Part shown: positions 1 to 10,592 of the stretch, piece after piece
Layout: the number at the start of each line of letters is the position of its first letter
Position numbering within the stretch: the stretch's first letter is position 1
Assembly: GCF_000004075.3 (NCBI RefSeq)
Contig: NC_026657.2
Coordinates: forward strand, 10,974,001 to 11,038,000
Reading direction: 5' to 3'
Source: Cucumis sativus
Taxonomy: Eukaryota; Streptophyta; Magnoliopsida; Cucurbitales; Cucurbitaceae
Length of the DNA: 64,000 nucleotides
The notes under the pieces: generated by a model
Told to the model about the DNA's origin: nothing
The model's input: the letters and a program-made list of their open reading frames with translations, nothing else
The model's database searches: none
Position numbers and translations under genes: made by a program

Positions 1-101
1 ATGGAGTTCAGGTCCACTCGCTCATTTTCACAAACAGGTAGTGGACATTGAGTGGTAGAAGAAGAAGAAGAAGAAGCAATGGGAATGCAGCTTTTGGACA
101 T
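1..101 (-). CDS. Possible N-terminus of an unidentified protein, cut by the window edge
   Basis: On the minus strand an ATG at 101-99 opens a frame that stays open for 33 codons to the edge of the window. The peptide starts MSKSCIPIA, then has a run of six serines (a TCT repeat), then TTQCPLPVCENERVDLNS. A Ser-rich start followed by mixed-composition sequence looks more like a real plant N-terminus than the overlapping hydrophobic reading frame, but it is too short for me to assign a family. Sequence to the left of the window would decide whether the frame continues. If real, the gene is transcribed leftwards and its 5' UTR and promoter lie just to the right of 101. Confidence 0.35.
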   Translation of the reverse strand, partial: MSKSCIPIASSSSSSTTQCPLPVCENERVDLNS

Positions 102-2439
102 GGCGGTCTCATGAAGAGCAGAATGCACTGAAACAATAAACAAGAGAGATGAAAACCAAAATTTATCTCTGTTGCAGAGAATTGAAGGTCGGGAACAATT
201 TCCCGTGACAATTCCAGCCAAAATCCAAAAATTCCGAATTGGGCCCTCAAGAACTTCCTTCCTGCTACAGACAAACTGTTGACCTTCGCTTCTATCATGG
301 GTACATTTCCTGGTTCTCTCTTGGATTCACTCGATCAATAAATTACCATTTAAATTTGGCATCATGCAATTGTGAAACTAAAACACTGTTCCAAATTCCA
401 AATCATTTTAAGAACAACAAGTGAAGAACACGAACCTTTTCGTCCTGTGGGTGTTTATAATAAACACCCAGCTGCTCAGTTTCCAAGAGAATCCAAGTGG
501 GTTCTTGAGATTTTTGGATTTTGTGTGTAATCTTATAGCATGGGACTGTTAATATTTTAGAATCCTGAACCAAAAACAGTACAATGGTTAAAAGGGTAGA
601 GTAGGAGGGATTGGAAAATGGCAAAGATTGTTGTTTTTTTGGGGAAAAAAGACACATGGACTGAGCTTTGAAAGCTAATCTCTGTACCATATTTTTGTTT
701 GGATATGCCATTGTTTGCTGTCATGAAAAGGAGAATACATGAAACCAGCCACACTATCCTCTCCTTCTATTGTCTTATTATCTCTATTTCTTCCTCTTCT
801 TCTTTTCCTTTCTTCATTTTTTGTATTTCTATATTTTATGAATTCAATATGCATCATTGTTTCCTTTTTTCTTTTTCCTCTAAATTTGTCCAAAACTAAA
901 TATATTCGGGTTTGGATTGGTTTAAAGCCTTTGAAATTTAAAAAAGAAAACCGACGTCAATTTGTACTTTTCTCAAACCTACACTAACTTACTTCAACCC
1001 TCATTATCTCCAATCAACCACCGTTGATCGGATCGATTTTGATAGGTTAGTTTAATTTTTTGATCTATCATACCCATCTTTAATTATATCTACCAAGTTG
1101 GAGAACTAACAACACAATTTAAATAATATTGATGTCTTAATATCTACCATACAAACAACATATCTATTTATTTAAGATATGTCCAAACAATGGTGAAATA
1201 GGAAGAAGGTTGTTATCCATATTTGAAATAAAGATATGAGAATGACGTTTTTGAATATATTGTCTTTAAAATGTAGTAAGAAGGCTTTGAGTGTCAAATA
1301 AGGTTTGATTAACCTTTTAAATCTTAAGAGAGGCAAAATCATTAGTAGGTTAAATAAAGTAACTAGGGTTAATTATGATTGGTCTTTAAAATTCAAAATT
1401 ATAATGATAGATTTTTAAATTTTAAGTTTTAAGAATTAGATTTTGTTGTAGTGATTTTAGATCAAATGGTATAATTGACATTTATAAATGATAAATTGTC
1501 ACAAACCAAAAGTAACAACTAAAAACCGACATTGACCTAGAAAATAAGTTGGCTTTGAGTGAAGTCGAAGCTAGTAGCCTCGATGTAGGTCGAGACCAAC
1601 CCTAGGCAAACATGAAATCAAGCATACTTCTTGGCACGATAGGATAGGTTATCAACGTTGTTTGACATTTAAATTAAATAATAGTAACATGTTTTCTCTC
1701 TACTCTTTCCATCATCTCTTCATCTGCTTCTTTAATCATTAATTTATAATATCATATCAATATTTAAAATAACAATATAAAAACAATTAATTATATATCA
1801 TTTTAAAACTTGCAATTAAATTGCTAAATATTTTTTGAAAAAAAGAGAGAGAGAAAAATGAAAAAAGAAAAGGTGAGATTGAAATTGGAGGGTGGAGATT
1901 AGATGAGAGGATGAGGGCCACAAAAATGTCACGGGAGCAAAATAAAATGATATAATGTGTTGGTCCAATTAATGTTGCAAACTCTCACATGCATTGAAAA
2001 AGAGAGGGAAAAAAAACCCTTATTTGTGAGGTTTTAGTATTGGAGGAAGTGACATTTTGCCCCCACACTTCTCCTCTTTCCCACTTAAATATTGAACCCT
2101 AACCACTCTCTAATCCCTATCATCTTTACGATCATCTCACTCCCATTTTGTATCTTTCTATTTGCTTCCTACGATTAATAGTATGGTAGCCAACCATGGA
2201 TTTAATAGTTGAAAACACTTACGGTCATAATTTGAGTCTCTCAAACATGAAGTGAGTTATAATAGTTCACTCCTCTACTTAAAATTGATGATTTCAAAAG
2301 TGACACTTATTGAAATTATATTCACTTGTTTGAAGTTTAAAAATCCGTGTTGGATACAAAAAGTTGCAAGATGGAGTTTTCTTGATAAGGGAGTACTCGT
2401 TGAACCATAACTTGTTATATTCACGTTATTATGGTAATG

Positions 2440-2481
2440 TATTTTTATATATATACACTTTATTTTTATATATATACACTT
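2440..2481. repeat. Exact tandem duplication of a 21-bp AT-rich unit
   Basis: Positions 2440-2460 and 2461-2481 are identical and adjacent. The unit starts TATTTTTATA and ends ACACTT. A partial third copy follows (TATTTT). This is a minisatellite-like duplication without coding meaning. Confidence 0.9.
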
Positions 2482-3255
2482 TATTTTGTATGATAATACC
2501 AATAATTAATCATTTAAAGGGGTGGGGCATTTACAATAAATGAATGGAGAGGTAAAGAAGATTATTATTTTCGTAGGTGCATGTGTTGCCGTTGGATAAA
2601 TTTTATATGGAAAAAGAAAGAATGACATATTATAAAGTCTAGAGTATTACATTAAGCTCAAAGTGAGTACATTTTGATTTTTGGTATAGATAATTGGGCC
2701 CTCAAAAGGATTAATTAAATTATATTTAACTTTCAAAATAGCTTAGAAAGTACTTAAAGCTAACCTGAAGTGTGGAACACACCATCCAAAAGCAAAATTA
2801 CTTCAATTACATTTCAAAAAGTTAAGTTGAAAATATATTCTCTTAAGAACAGATACATTAGTCCAAGATAATCAAATCATATCGTACACGTTGTTGATCT
2901 ACGTGAAACAATATAAGATATGAATGGTAACTCTTCACTAAACTTGAAATAACAGGAGCAAATTTATTCATAGTCTAATCAATATAGGTTGAAAACACAA
3001 CTCAATGGCAAAGTTTTTAAATACTTTTAGAAGTAAAGCCAAATGCCACGTCACGAACTCATAGTAAAAAGACGAAAATACCGCTAGTTAATAAGATAAC
3101 TTAAAAAGGAAGAGTTGAAGACGTGGATGGATGGTTTGGGTTAGTTTAAGTTGGGAAATAGATAATGAAATGAGATAGGGATGGAGCCGGTGAGCATGTG
3201 TACCTAAGTAAACATACATTGGTAGATTGGGCTAAATTAGGAAACAAAGCAGGCC

Positions 3256-3360
3256 TGGCCCAGCGTTGAATGCCCCATGGGCCCATTTCTACACTGACCG
3301 GTTGCTGTCTCTGGATTTGGGCCAAATCCAGCCTCTCGTTCTTTCAAGTTTATGACGTCA
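3256..3360. promoter_or_regulatory. Cluster of GGCCCA-type motifs and a TGACGTCA palindrome
   Basis: Within about 105 bases there are TGGCCCAG (3256-3263), the palindrome ATGGGCCCAT (3277-3286), TTGGGCCAAA (3317-3326) and the perfect bZIP-type palindrome TGACGTCA (3353-3360). GGCCCA motifs are known as site II/TCP-type elements of plant promoters, and TGACGTCA is a TGA/bZIP target. The local GC content stands out from the AT-rich flanks. No coding sequence follows on either strand, so the motifs are seen but promoter function is inferred. Confidence 0.3.
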
Positions 3361-6300
3361 TCCACAGTACCCACAACACCACACAACATTATTTTTATTC
3401 CTACCAAAAAAATAATTGATTTACCATCCTTGCCCCGATCTCAATGCACACATCTTTCTACATTCCCATCTTTCATCATTTGTATCAACTAAATAAATAA
3501 ATATTTTATAAAACAAACAATAAAGATTGACCACATCACAAATTTTGATAGACAATCTGGTGTGATGTACGAAATTAGATAATGTATATAATGTATTTAA
3601 GTATTTTTCATAATTTATACTACGCAACATATTCTACCGTTAAGATTTCTTTTGAAAATGACTCATGTATCACATTTACTGATCCATTTGTGCAACAATA
3701 TGACATTTGAAAAAGTTCGCACATGTGGCATGCATGAATAATTTTAAAGGCAGTCTTAATAAAATATTTTAAATTAGTTTACTTGTGATAATTTAAGTAT
3801 TTAAACATCACATAATTAATAAATTATAAATTGGTAAACTTACTAAATGTCGGTTTTAAAATTGATACTACATAATTTTATCTGTTAAAATATTAATAAA
3901 AGCACCAAACTAAGGAAAGTTATTAAACTAAACTACTTTTATATTCAAATTTTCAATTAAACATTTGAAGAACACTAAAGATTTAATTTATCCAACCCTA
4001 ATTTAAAAGAAAAATTAAATAAAAGAAGAATATATATTTTTTATTAGCTAAAATTTAGAAATAGATTATTTTTTCTGCTATTTATTATAATTTTATAATA
4101 AAGAAAAGCATTTATCCAAATAAAAGAAAAGAAAAAAAGGAAGAAAAGAGAAAGTACGTTGAGGACGTAGAATAAGAAAGGAGACAAGAGAAAGGAAGAT
4201 CCCCCATGTGCGGAGGTTGAAGGATCCAACGGCTGATGTGACAAGAACGGGGAAGCAGATGCACGGATAAGATCCTCTGCCACTGCCACGTCGTTTCAAT
4301 CGGCCCACCATATTATTTTCTAATAGACCCTTAACCAATCACATGACTCCACGTGCTAAACTTAGTCAAAATACACGCTCTTTCCTTCGTCAATTCAGTC
4401 AAACAGTTGTTACACCATTTATTTTAGTTGGGTTCGGATGTTTTTGTGTTTTCTTTATGTTAACTCTTCCATTTTCTAGCTGGATCTCACATCATTTTTA
4501 TTCTAAAATAAACAACTTTTAAATATTATTTTTGTATTTTATCTTTATTCAATTTTAATTTAAATCTTACTCGCATTAAAAAAAACTAAAATTTATTCTA
4601 TGAATAAGAACTATAATATGTGTTGCATATTGAATTGAATGTGTACATGCTACACGTTATTTTGTGTGGATATTCATTGCATTGAATCATCGTTCAAAGC
4701 ACTTTATATTTGATTGCGATTCATCCACAATGTCAAATGGTTCCAAGTTATAAAGTTCATTTATTCTTCGATACACAAATTTGTCTAGACCACAACTATA
4801 AAAACAATAGGTCTATATGATATCTCACCAAGAGTTTTCTTTTTCGAATTTACTAAAACACCTCGTATTATTGGAGATATTGTCTTTCATTATTTACATT
4901 AATCATGATTATCTATTTTTCTAACTAATTGACAACTTTGATCACATTCTTAGCATGTCTTTAAACTTTTTTAAAAAAAAAAAATTGAAATAAGATCACA
5001 TTGTAAGATTGTACTTTAAAAGGAAACTAATATACTGCTTCCCAAACTTGCTAGTAAAAAATTTCTACCACATTAACTTTATAAGTTTTAATTTCTCCAA
5101 CCACCATAAACTCAAGCAAATTAATAACCAAAAGAAAACCAGTGGGTATAGTACGTCCTTAAATAGCAGAATGAAATTTATAAACAATAAAGTAATGAAA
5201 TTATATAAACAATAAAAGGAAGAAGTTACTAATTCAAAAGATCAAAATGGTTGAATATTATTCCATAAAGAGTTATTTGTTAGTGTTATTTTTCGAATTA
5301 AATTGAGAATAGATGAATTGGCATACCATTCATAGCATGACTTGAATAAGACAATAGTTAGTCTTCCGAAGGTATAAAGACAATATGTATAAAAAAAATA
5401 AACAAATAAAGGAGAGAAGAAATAAATGGAAGGTGGGAAACCCTAATAGAGGGAAGGGGATGAGGTCCGTGACAAAGAAGATTGTGGCATTAATAATTAT
5501 GAGAGGATGTCAGAGTCTTCATCAATACACCAAAACACAATAACAATACAATACAATACAATGCCAAAATTGAAGTGCATCCAAACCTTACACAAAAATA
5601 CAATTAAATTTCTGCTCCGAACCAATTTCGGATAGTGGAGTTGGTCGTATATGTCTCACCACCCAACCCATAATTATTCAATCACTTTTTTACAATATAT
5701 ACTTTACTTGATCATTAACCATATGAATTTGTAATGTTATCCAGTCATCTTTGCATGCAAACTTGAAGGAATCACTTTTTATGATAATTTAACCCACTCA
5801 ACCATTCATATAACTCAAATCACTCCATACTATCCTGATTTTCTATCCTTATAATTTTCAAGTCATCAAAATATCAATGCCAATGGATCAAACCAAAAAT
5901 AATTTAACACACTTTATCATTTTTAAATAAACTATTTATTATTGTATTTGAACTAGTGATATTGTATTGTTAAATTTTATGTTTTTTGTATTTTTATATG
6001 ATTTAATATCGTTTTTCTTTCATGTCAAACAAGTGACAAATGTGGATGGAAACACGAACAATAAATATCTAGACGTGGTAATTCAATCAAAAATAACATT
6101 TAGTTTTTATTATAAAAACGAAAAGGATTGTGGGTAATGTTTTAAAAGAAAAGAAAAATCAATGTCAAATTTAATTGCTGCGAAGAAAAGAGTTTATTAA
6201 TTAAGAAGGAAATTGTTATGCAATCAGACAATTAAAACGTTATTGTGAATATTTTGTTTGGTATTAAATTGGATGAAGTGAAGAGATCAACCAAAACATG

Positions 6301-7375
6301 TCATGTCTCCCTTTTCAAACAATTATATATATATATATTATCCAAGACATACTTATGTCTTCTATTGAATTTCCATTTCTTTTTCTTTTTTTTTTCCAAT
6401 ATTATGTTTTCTACATATCCGTGGGATTTTCTTTGGCTTATATTATATCTCAACAAATTTATGTGCCAAATTTATTATTTTCTTATATTTATTTCTTATG
6501 TATTGTCATTTTTCAAATATATATCAATATAATTATTAACTGCTATGACCATATTATAAAATCAATATAGAAAAACTTATTAATGCCTGTCATTCATTTA
6601 GTGAACTAAATGACAAAAGATTAAATCAATCGGGAAGTCTTACGTACAAAAGGTTCTTACTCCTAATTAAATTTGTATGAAAAAAAGGGAAGTAATTTTA
6701 ACTATTCTTCTAGTTTTGAATGACGCTAATTGTAGGTTGTAATTATAAATAATATTAAACAAAGTTTAGAAGGCATTGTTCTAAATTATAATTTTAATTT
6801 TATCGTACTAAAATATAAAGTCAAGAGATATAATATGGTAAATCTCAATTAGAGTTGGTATTCTAAGTTCACTTTTGATAATTTCTATAAACTATTCAAT
6901 AAAACACATGTATTTTGTGGGTTTTACTTAGAGCGATCATTTTGTTTTGTATTTGTGTTTATTTTATAAACGACCTTCACTTATTTGTTAGTGTAGTGTT
7001 GCATGATTTTACATGCACTAACTCAGAGCTTTTAGGTAATAGGTGTGGGGTCTATTTTGTTAACAAGATTGAGTTAAATGGATAGATAAAGATGTAAATA
7101 GAAGAGAAGTAAATATTGAGATTGAGAAGTCTATATTGGAAAAAGATATTTAAAATAAAAAACGAGTAGGATCGTTTGATAACATGCTATCTCTGGTTTT
7201 TGTTCTTGAAGTTGTCCGTTTTTGTAAATGTTGAAGAATTTGTAGTTTAGCCAGGTTGAGGGTATATGATGTTTTGATTGCTTGTTTGGATAGTAGAAGG
7301 CTGGAGTGTGGGTCTTTGGGGGTTATCTCCTCTATTGTTGATGCTGCATTCTTATTTCTTAAAAACAGAAAAAGC

Positions 7376-7384
7376 TATATAATA
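7376..7384 (+). promoter_or_regulatory. Likely TATA box of the serine-rich protein gene
   Basis: TATATAATA lies about 160 bases before the start codon at 7536. It is followed by a purine-rich stretch and then a CT-rich leader (7440-7530) typical of plant 5' UTRs, which would place the transcription start near 7405-7415. Confidence 0.5.
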
Positions 7385-7535
7385 ATATTAGGGATAAATA
7401 TATATTAAAAAGGTTAAGGAGAAGAGAAGGAAACCAAAGCACAGACTGTCTTCTTCATCCTACTCTGTCTCCTCTCTCCATTTTTATTCTCAACTTCATT
7501 TTTGTCTTCTATTCCTCTCTCTTCACTTCCCACCG

Positions 7536-8693
7536 ATGCTCCAAATACCCAACGCCGCCGATGACGACGACATGGACGACGGTATGAAGTGCACTTACCA
7601 TCCTTATCGGACCAACCAAGGAGGGATCTGCGCTTTATGTCTTCAAGAAAAGCTCGGCAAATTAGTCTCTTCTTCCCCTCTTCCTCTTCCACCTTCCTCT
7701 TCTTCTTCTTCTTCCTCTGCCTCTTTCAGATCTGATTTTGCCGCCGCCCGTCACTCTGCTCTTTCCTCTCTTCAATTTCCCCCTCAAAATAGAAATCACT
7801 GCCACGATCACGCCGCGCCGGCGAGGACTCGAATCCCCTTTCTGTCGAAGAAGAAGAAGAAGCAGCCGGAGATAGGTTTCCGCCGGAGTAAATCCACTAC
7901 CACTCCGGCTAGAGGGAAATTTCTGGATCCTTATCACGCTGAAGATTACAGCCCTAAGAACAGAGGATGGATTTGGTCACTGTTTGATCTTTCTACTAAA
8001 TCCCATTCAACGAGAAAAATCGATCATGGGGGTTTGCGAGAAAGTTCGAAGATCGCGTCTTTACCAACCGCCGCGACGTCGGAGAAGCTGAAGGGAAAAT
8101 GCACGCAAACATCTAAAGATTTCTGCAACACCGGCACGGCGGAGGACGACGACGGAGGTGGAGACGATAGTCCGTACAGTAGTCAAGCTTCTGCTTCAGT
8201 CTCGTCGTTTGAACGGAAGGTTTCAAGATCCAGATCCGTCGGGTGCGGCAGCCGGAGTTTCTCCGGCGACTTCTTCGAAAGAATCACCGGTTTCGGCGAC
8301 TGTACGTTACGAAGAGTGGAATCTCACAGAGAGGGAAAACCCAAAATAAACCCCACCGCCGTGGCCACGGTGCCGGACGGCAACGATTGCCTGAAAGAAC
8401 GGGTGAAATGTGGTGGAATATTCGGCGGATTCATGATTCAGACATCGTCATCTTCGTCATCAGCGTCATCGTCGTACTGGGTATCATCATCCTCCGGCGA
8501 AGAAGGGAGATTCCAGCAGGCAACGTATGGTCAGGCCGGGCGGAGCAAGAACAAAGGGTGGGCATTTGCTAGTCCGATGAGAGCGTTCACGAAGCCATCG
8601 TCTTCATCATCAGAAGGGAAAAGAGAATCATCGGAGAAAAATTCGACTCCAAATTTAGACGCCATTCCTTCATTGCTGGCTGTAAGAATCTGA
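7536..8693 (+). CDS. Plant-specific serine-rich protein with N-terminal Cys/His motif (OCTOPUS/DUF740-like)
   Basis: Intronless frame of 385 residues ending in TGA at 8693. Near the N-terminus it has C19-x2-H22 ... C32-x2-C35 within KCTYHPYRTNQGGICALC, followed by LQEKLGKLV. This resembles the Cys-rich start of the DUF740/OCTOPUS group, whose members are membrane-associated regulators in vascular tissue. The rest is Ser-rich and basic, with KKKKK near residue 105, a block RSRSVGCGSRSFSGDFFERI around 230-250, and KNKGWAFASPMRAF near the C-terminus. These blocks look conserved, but I cannot tie them to a named function. There is no signal peptide or membrane segment. The start at 7536 is the first ATG; a second in-frame ATG (codon 13) also precedes the Cys/His motif. 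The single exon, the TATA box at 7376 and the CT-rich leader support a real gene. The family name is tentative. Confidence 0.8.
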   Translation: MLQIPNAADDDDMDDGMKCTYHPYRTNQGGICALCLQEKLGKLVSSSPLPLPPSSSSSSSSASFRSDFAAARHSALSSLQFPPQNRNHCHDHAAPARTRIPFLSKKKKKQPEIGFRRSKSTTTPARGKFLDPYHAEDYSPKNRGWIWSLFDLSTKSHSTRKIDHGGLRESSKIASLPTAATSEKLKGKCTQTSKDFCNTGTAEDDDGGGDDSPYSSQASASVSSFERKVSRSRSVGCGSRSFSGDFFERITGFGDCTLRRVESHREGKPKINPTAVATVPDGNDCLKERVKCGGIFGGFMIQTSSSSSSASSSYWVSSSSGEEGRFQQATYGQAGRSKNKGWAFASPMRAFTKPSSSSSEGKRESSEKNSTPNLDAIPSLLAVRI

Positions 8694-10592
8694 ACAAAAA
8701 ATTGGACAACGAAAACTAAGATGCAGTAATTTTAATTTACATGTTAATCATGAAATTAATTATCTTTTCTTATTATTACTATTTGTTTTTAAAAAATTAT
8801 CAGTTGATATTGTAAATCATGTTGTTGTTATTGAGACTTTAGAGACTCAAAACTTTTCCCCAACCTTCATTGTTTCCTTTCTGTATTTTCGAATTTTGTC
8901 CACTGGGCATCACCGGTGGGTCCTTCCTTTCTTTTCTTTTCTTTTTTTCATGTACTAAATATCCACTAAATTAAATAATTCTTTTTGGTCATCCATCAAT
9001 AACATAGATTTATTATTTCTTAATTCACTATTTCTTTTATTTTTTGTTTAAATGTCTTTTTCATATAATGGACCTTTAAATTTTAATCCTCTATCACAAA
9101 TTGCCATCTACATACTCTCATTTTTCCAAATGATTATAGAAGAAAGTCAAAATAAGCCTAATTTGATAATAATGGGGGGGTCGAAACTTTAATCCTTCAT
9201 CCTCACAATTAATTTCTTTTAATGTGCTATACATATTTCTTTGTAGACCTAACAATGTTAGATGTTAAAACTTTAGTGGGTGGAGGTGAATTAATTTAAT
9301 TAGGGAAACATGGAATAATGTTGGTTGGGTTTGTGTATGCATTATGAGGTGGTGTAGTGAGAACATAAAATTTGGATCTAGCTAAGTACAGGAAGAACAT
9401 AAAAATTGGATCTATTGAATTTGTTAATTGGTTAAAAGTTGATTATAAAAAAAGTTGAGAAATTTGCTGTTTAAGAAAGAAATAGAATAGAATTTTAGTA
9501 GAAATTAGCCATAGATTCCAATGCTCACGTGCGTCACATGCTGCACAGTACTCAACTAATAAGAGGATCTCGAGGACTTCTTGGGCTGGGCTCTATTCTT
9601 CTTCTTCATCTTCATCTTCTTATTATTATTATGGACTCCCATCCTCTCTTCTTCATTCAACGCTCAATAATTCTTGGGAATCGATAGTTTGGTTTTGTTC
9701 GATGAGAATTTGTGTGGTTCAGACGTCGGACAGGTTGGGTCTTGGTGTATTCAGGGTGTGTTGTAAAGCTTGACTGGAAGTGAGCTTTCGTGAGTTATTG
9801 GATATGCTAATTGGTACGAAGTTTCACAAGATTTAGCCTTGAAAAATTGAAGATTAGTACTGAGCATTAGTTGCTTCAACAAACCACACATTTTAGTTTA
9901 TCAAAACATTAATTTCTTATAATTGTGTTGTTAATCCATCTAACTTTGGATTTATTTCAGTACTCTGCTAAAAATTGATTTGGCTTCCTTTTAATTTGTG
10001 CCTAACTATTCGAAAACGCCCAAACACAATTTTTTTGACTTCATCTTCATGTACGTCCTCCTCATTAAGTATAATTATATAATTTGTTGAAGATTTGAAT
10101 CATAGATTATTTTAAAAAGGCTACTAGTGCATTGATTATTGAACTAAACTCTTTTTTCTAATGGCATGATGTTTGATTTACCACGTAATAAATATATATA
10201 TGCATATTGAATATGATTTTTTTTTTCTCGTGAATGGCATCAAATTTTAGATGTTATTTATGATTGAGTAAATAGCAAAAGATCTAGTGGTTTATATTGT
10301 GGCGTTTTTAATGCTCGAAATAATAAGTGGGTCATGAATCAACGAGTACACATAAATGATATACAAAATATGGCATTTTTTTTAATCAAAAAGTATTTTT
10401 AAATAAGTATTAAATAAATTCATTATCTCTAAAATCAGAACTCAAAATACATTCGATCAATCATTCTACGTCCTACGAAAATCTATAGCCTTTAAAAAAA
10501 CACACACAAATTCATTTAAAGAATAATAAAGGAAGAAAAAGATGATAAAAAGACATAAAATTGATTTATATATAAGATATATTGAAACAAAA
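8694..10592. other. Intergenic region between convergent genes
   Basis: The first 200 bases are presumably the 3' UTR of the upstream gene. Most of the rest is AT-rich with no coding potential. At about 9500-9800 composition changes: a CACGTG G-box (9526-9531), a CT-rich TTCTTC tract (9598-9655) and two very short ATG frames (18 and 23 codons). This looks like an orphan promoter and leader without a coding sequence. The last 100 bases may be the 3' UTR of the SWEET gene. Confidence 0.5.

Larger units (their letters stand above)
102..7375. other. AT-rich intergenic region, no supported gene
   Basis: I see no open frame with protein-like composition. Frames such as those at 4044-4338 and 6245-6570 are low-complexity Phe/Ile/Tyr-rich translations of AT-rich DNA. 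The stretch holds homopolymer and AT tracts, a 21-bp direct duplication at 2440-2481, a promoter-like cluster at 3256-3360, and a somewhat GC-richer patch at about 1540-1620 that looks like an old repeat fragment. The first few hundred bases may be the promoter and 5' UTR of the gene starting at 101. Confidence 0.6.

Noticed and set aside
6245-6570. Overlapping plus-strand frames of 90-95 codons
   Set aside because: Low-complexity Phe/Ile/Tyr translation of AT-rich sequence; two overlapping frames look equally open, which is typical of chance.
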